DNA from: Cyanobacteria bacterium UBA8803
Lineage (GTDB): Bacteria; Cyanobacteriota; Cyanobacteriia; Cyanobacteriales; Coleofasciculaceae
Assembly (NCBI GenBank): GCA_003505715.1
Contig: DNXU01000445.1
Span: 57,572-66,981 of the forward strand
Direction: 5' to 3'
Length of the DNA: 9,410 bases
Numbering within the stretch: position 1 is the stretch's first letter; each line of letters opens with the position of its first letter. Below are positions 7,350-9,410 of the stretch, in pieces. Both the position numbers and the translations under genes were made by a program. The notes under the pieces were generated by a model that was not told where the DNA came from, did not search any database, and saw only the letters and a program-made list of their open reading frames with translations.

Positions 7350-8549
7350 TTAGCAGTATTCCAACTGTACTTCTTTTTTATGTTCCCGTAAAAACTTAAT
7401 CAATTCTTCCACTAAATTTCTTCTAATTGAGATATTCTTAGGCAACAGAGGATTTTGATAGAATTCATTGATTTGTTGTCCTACTAAGAAGAATATAGCA
7501 TCAGCCATAATAATTTCTTTCGCTAGAAGAACGGCTCCGTTCTTATCCGACGGTAAGCGATCGATATCGCAGTTACAATTTTTTAAGATTTCTAATCCTT
7601 TAGAAATCGTTAATATCCCCTCCGTGACTAAATCTACTTCACTTAATTTACCGATGGGGGGGAGATCGGGGCGAATCGTTGATATATCTATTTCGATTTC
7701 TTCCGCCAGATAGCTCCCCACAATATTACCTGTCGTCCCGCCACATACTACTTTTCTGCCAGGAAAACTTATAAGCCTTTCCACATAATCATAATCTTTG
7801 CTGGGATCTAGAGGAGGCCCGGTAAAAAGCATTAATGGGTTGCGGCGTCTAACATACACCCCGACAAAAGTGGCATCATCACCAATTTGGCCTTGATAAA
7901 GAGAATAGGTTTCCCGGATAACTTTTTGAACGATATTTCTAGCCGTATGAGCATCCCTGAGAAAAACACCCTCTAGGTATTTAGCAATATTATCCCAGCC
8001 CCAACCAAAATTCATGAGTACGCCCAGTCCGGCATACAACACGCCATCGCTAACTGCACCGAGGAAATCTCCTCGTTCTAGATACCCTTCTGATATAATG
8101 ACTTCTTTGTTAAAAATTTTTTCAACTCTTTTCTCAATGGGCACAATTCTGCCCTTTTTAAAATAAAAAATTGGCGGATTATCAAAATTAATAACCGTAA
8201 ATTGATTAGTTTTGTGATTAATCCGGATTATCGTAAAAGTGGCATAGGCAATTTTTCTAACTTTACAAATGGGCAAGGTGCCGATTGTAGTTTCTATCAC
8301 TTCGGCGAGAGGAACATCGGCATTCAACATCGTAATCAAAATTTCTGTGGTTAGAGTAGCAAGAATATTGGCTTTGACACCACTCCCTAAACCATCCGAT
8401 AGGACAATTATCGTTTTATCCTCGGTTTTAATAAACTTGACCTTGTCTCCACACAGCTCTTCGCCTTTTTTATTCAAACTGAAGTCGTAGATATCAAAAA
8501 AGTTATCTCTGACTACATCCTTAACTTCATGCCTCAATCCTGTAACCAT
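7350..8549 (-). CDS. SpoIIE/PP2C-family Ser/Thr phosphatase
   Basis: A 399-residue cytoplasmic protein phosphatase of the SpoIIE (PPM/PP2C) family, expected to remove phosphate from Ser/Thr of a partner protein in a metal-dependent reaction. Visible PPM motifs, numbered from the ATG at 8547-8549, are LSDGLGSG (D52), GAVSDG (D168) and GDDATF (D224, D225), so the metal ligands appear intact. After the catalytic domain (~20-233) a C-terminal region with KVVCGGTTGNIV (~266-277) and about 125 further residues matches, from memory, the form seen next to clostridial sensory hydrogenases rather than sporulation SpoIIE. The frame extends to a TTG at 8601-8603, overlapping the PAS gene by 20 bases. I prefer the ATG because GGGGGAG lies 5 bases before it. 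It is the last gene of the ferredoxin-PAS-phosphatase operon. The substrate is unknown. Confidence 0.9.
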   Translation of the reverse strand: MVTGLRHEVKDVVRDNFFDIYDFSLNKKGEELCGDKVKFIKTEDKTIIVLSDGLGSGVKANILATLTTEILITMLNADVPLAEVIETTIGTLPICKVRKIAYATFTIIRINHKTNQFTVINFDNPPIFYFKKGRIVPIEKRVEKIFNKEVIISEGYLERGDFLGAVSDGVLYAGLGVLMNFGWGWDNIAKYLEGVFLRDAHTARNIVQKVIRETYSLYQGQIGDDATFVGVYVRRRNPLMLFTGPPLDPSKDYDYVERLISFPGRKVVCGGTTGNIVGSYLAEEIEIDISTIRPDLPPIGKLSEVDLVTEGILTISKGLEILKNCNCDIDRLPSDKNGAVLLAKEIIMADAIFFLVGQQINEFYQNPLLPKNISIRRNLVEELIKFLREHKKEVQLEYC

Positions 8550-8561
8550 TGCTGCTCCCCC
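8550..8561 (-). promoter_or_regulatory. Ribosome-binding site deciding the phosphatase start
   Basis: On the minus strand GGGGGAGCAGCA directly precedes the ATG at 8547-8549. GGGGGAG is a strong Shine-Dalgarno match with a 5-base spacer. The alternative TTG at 8601-8603 has no comparable site. This places the start 34 bases after the PAS stop codon rather than inside the PAS gene. Confidence 0.55.
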
Positions 8562-8583
8562 ATCGGTTACATCTACTAACCTC

Positions 8584-9099
8584 TTAAACCAGTTCTTGCT
8601 CAACCATCTGAATAATCTTCAACAAACTAACTTTAGTTTCTGCTGTGGTTTCTCCCAGCAATCCAGCAATTTCCTGCACCACTTTCATTTGGTTATCTAC
8701 CACTTCATTAACTTTTTTGACTGTCTCAGTTTTAAGGTTTAGTATTTCTTGTCGGCGTTGGAACTCATGAGTTAAATCAACCATAATGCAAGCAATAATG
8801 TTTTCTTGTTTAATGGGGAAAATCACTTTCCTCACATATAGGTTATAAGACGCATAAGCCTTCTCTTTACCCCGAATTACCTCATCACTCTCCCAAACCT
8901 TTTTAAAATCCTCTACATCGTCTAAAATCTCGGTTGCTGGTAGACCAATGATGTCGGATTGGTCTACGTTAAACATCTTGCAAAATGCTGGATTAACCAG
9001 CATAATATTCATATCTTTATCAACGACGATCAGACCGTTAGGGTCATAAGCCCATAACAGCTCCCACAAAGTTTTGTCACTACTTTTTACCATGTCCAT
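8584..9099 (-). CDS. PAS-domain sensor protein, HydS C-terminal-like
   Basis: A 171-residue cytoplasmic protein with one PAS domain (~10-110: NGLIVVDKD, NPAFCKMF, IIGLPATEIL, then beta strands ending IIACIMVDLT) and a C-terminal helical tail (~112-171) containing QEIAGLLGETTAETK. In my memory of the families, this tail and the PAS sequence are characteristic of the C-terminal part of PAS-bearing sensory [FeFe] hydrogenases (HydS-type) in Clostridia and relatives. The hydrogenase and Fe-S domains are absent: only two cysteines are seen, C40 and one near 104, so no H-cluster or ferredoxin site can form. It has no kinase domain. The ATG at 9097-9099 follows the ferredoxin stop by 2 bases, and AAGG 5 bases upstream supports it. 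It probably relays a redox or ligand signal to the phosphatase encoded next. The cofactor, if any, is unknown. Confidence 0.88.
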   Translation of the reverse strand: MDMVKSSDKTLWELLWAYDPNGLIVVDKDMNIMLVNPAFCKMFNVDQSDIIGLPATEILDDVEDFKKVWESDEVIRGKEKAYASYNLYVRKVIFPIKQENIIACIMVDLTHEFQRRQEILNLKTETVKKVNEVVDNQMKVVQEIAGLLGETTAETKVSLLKIIQMVEQELV

Positions 9100-9101
9100 C
9101 T

Positions 9102-9371
9102 TTACCTTTCTACTTTGCTAATACAAGGTAAAATTTCTTGCTTGAATTTTTGCTCGATATTGTTAGCATTAATATTGATAAAAATCTTACCTCGGAATTT
9201 CATCACAATACCGACACTACAAGTCTCCAGACAGAAAGACCCTTTCAATTCCACTTTATCTTCCAGATTGTATTTGCCAATCAAGGCTTGGAGTTTCGGC
9301 AAAACTTCATAAACCCCAAGTTGATGGCAAGCCGAACCCATACAAAGATATAGATTCTCTTTAGCTTCCAT
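9102..9371 (-). CDS. Thioredoxin-like [2Fe-2S] ferredoxin (NuoE/HndA-like)
   Basis: An 89-residue soluble protein of the thioredoxin-like [2Fe-2S] ferredoxin family, related to NuoE/HndA subunits of NADH dehydrogenases and hydrogenases. The four expected cluster ligands are present: C10 and C15 in LCMGSACHQLG, and C47 and C51 in GSFCLETCSVG. It is a single domain without the N-terminal helical extension of full NuoE, so it resembles the short stand-alone proteins beside hydrogenase and sensor genes. Its likely role is one-electron transfer or redox input to the PAS protein whose gene follows after 2 bases; that pairing is inferred from the operon only. GAGG 8 bases before the ATG at 9369-9371 supports the start. 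It is the first gene of the visible operon, with non-coding repeat DNA upstream to the window edge. Confidence 0.9.
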   Translation of the reverse strand: MEAKENLYLCMGSACHQLGVYEVLPKLQALIGKYNLEDKVELKGSFCLETCSVGIVMKFRGKIFININANNIEQKFKQEILPCISKVER

Positions 9372-9390
9372 TGGATTGCCTCAATTATTA

Positions 9391-9410
9391 GGGAATTGGT
9401 AATTGGTAAT
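9391..9410. repeat. Heptamer repeat at window edge
   Basis: GG is followed by AATTGGT at 9394-9400 and 9401-9407 and by AAT, continuing out of the window. Its reverse complement (ATTACCAATTACCAATT) is the same heptamer family as at 60-73 and 3867-3901. It lies just upstream of the ferredoxin gene, so any operon promoter lies within or beyond it. Confidence 0.5.

Overview
The window looks like chromosomal DNA of a cyanobacterium, probably a filamentous Oscillatoria/Microcoleus-type organism. The octamer GCGATCGC (HIP1) occurs ten times between 1 and 5980. Cyanobacterial heptamer repeats of the TACCAAT type occur at 60-73, 3867-3901 and the right edge. A GGGCGGGTTT...AAACCCGCCC dispersed repeat lies at 3745-3805. 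The first gene has the AAA/coiled-coil/membrane/WD40/TPR architecture common in these genomes. No rRNA, tRNA, CRISPR array, transposase or integrase was seen.

Layout. Bases 1-333 are a repeat-bearing leader. Bases 334-3720 (+) encode a 1128-residue STAND-like signalling protein with an AAA-like ATPase, winged-helix-like segment, coiled coil, membrane helix, seven-blade WD40 propeller and TPRs. Bases 3721-3938 are a non-coding repeat island. Going left to right, the minus strand then carries three items: a start-less remnant of an FG-GAP/VCBS-type protein (3939-4592), a membrane-anchored DUF6544/DUF6920-like protein (4593-5414), and the corrinoid adenosyltransferase gene cobO (5508-6161). Divergent from cobO is an unrecognised 332-residue protein (6305-7303, +). 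It converges on a compact minus-strand operon, 9371 to 7350, encoding a thioredoxin-like [2Fe-2S] ferredoxin, a PAS-domain protein and a SpoIIE/PP2C-type phosphatase.

The right-hand operon is the most interesting part. From memory of the families, these three proteins resemble the accessory and sensory parts found beside sensory (HydS-type, PAS-bearing) [FeFe] hydrogenases of Clostridia and other anaerobes. Here the PAS protein starts 2 bases after the ferredoxin stop and carries no hydrogenase domain. The operon also lies inside a 3.4-kb stretch with no HIP1 sites, in contrast to the rest of the window. I infer a transferred and repurposed redox-sensing phosphatase module: the ferredoxin as electron carrier or redox input, PAS as sensor, and SpoIIE domain as output acting on an unknown phosphoprotein. 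Whether a hydrogenase-like gene lies beyond 9410 cannot be seen.

The other genes do not form an obvious common pathway. cobO is isolated from other cobalamin genes, and the WD40 gene stands alone.
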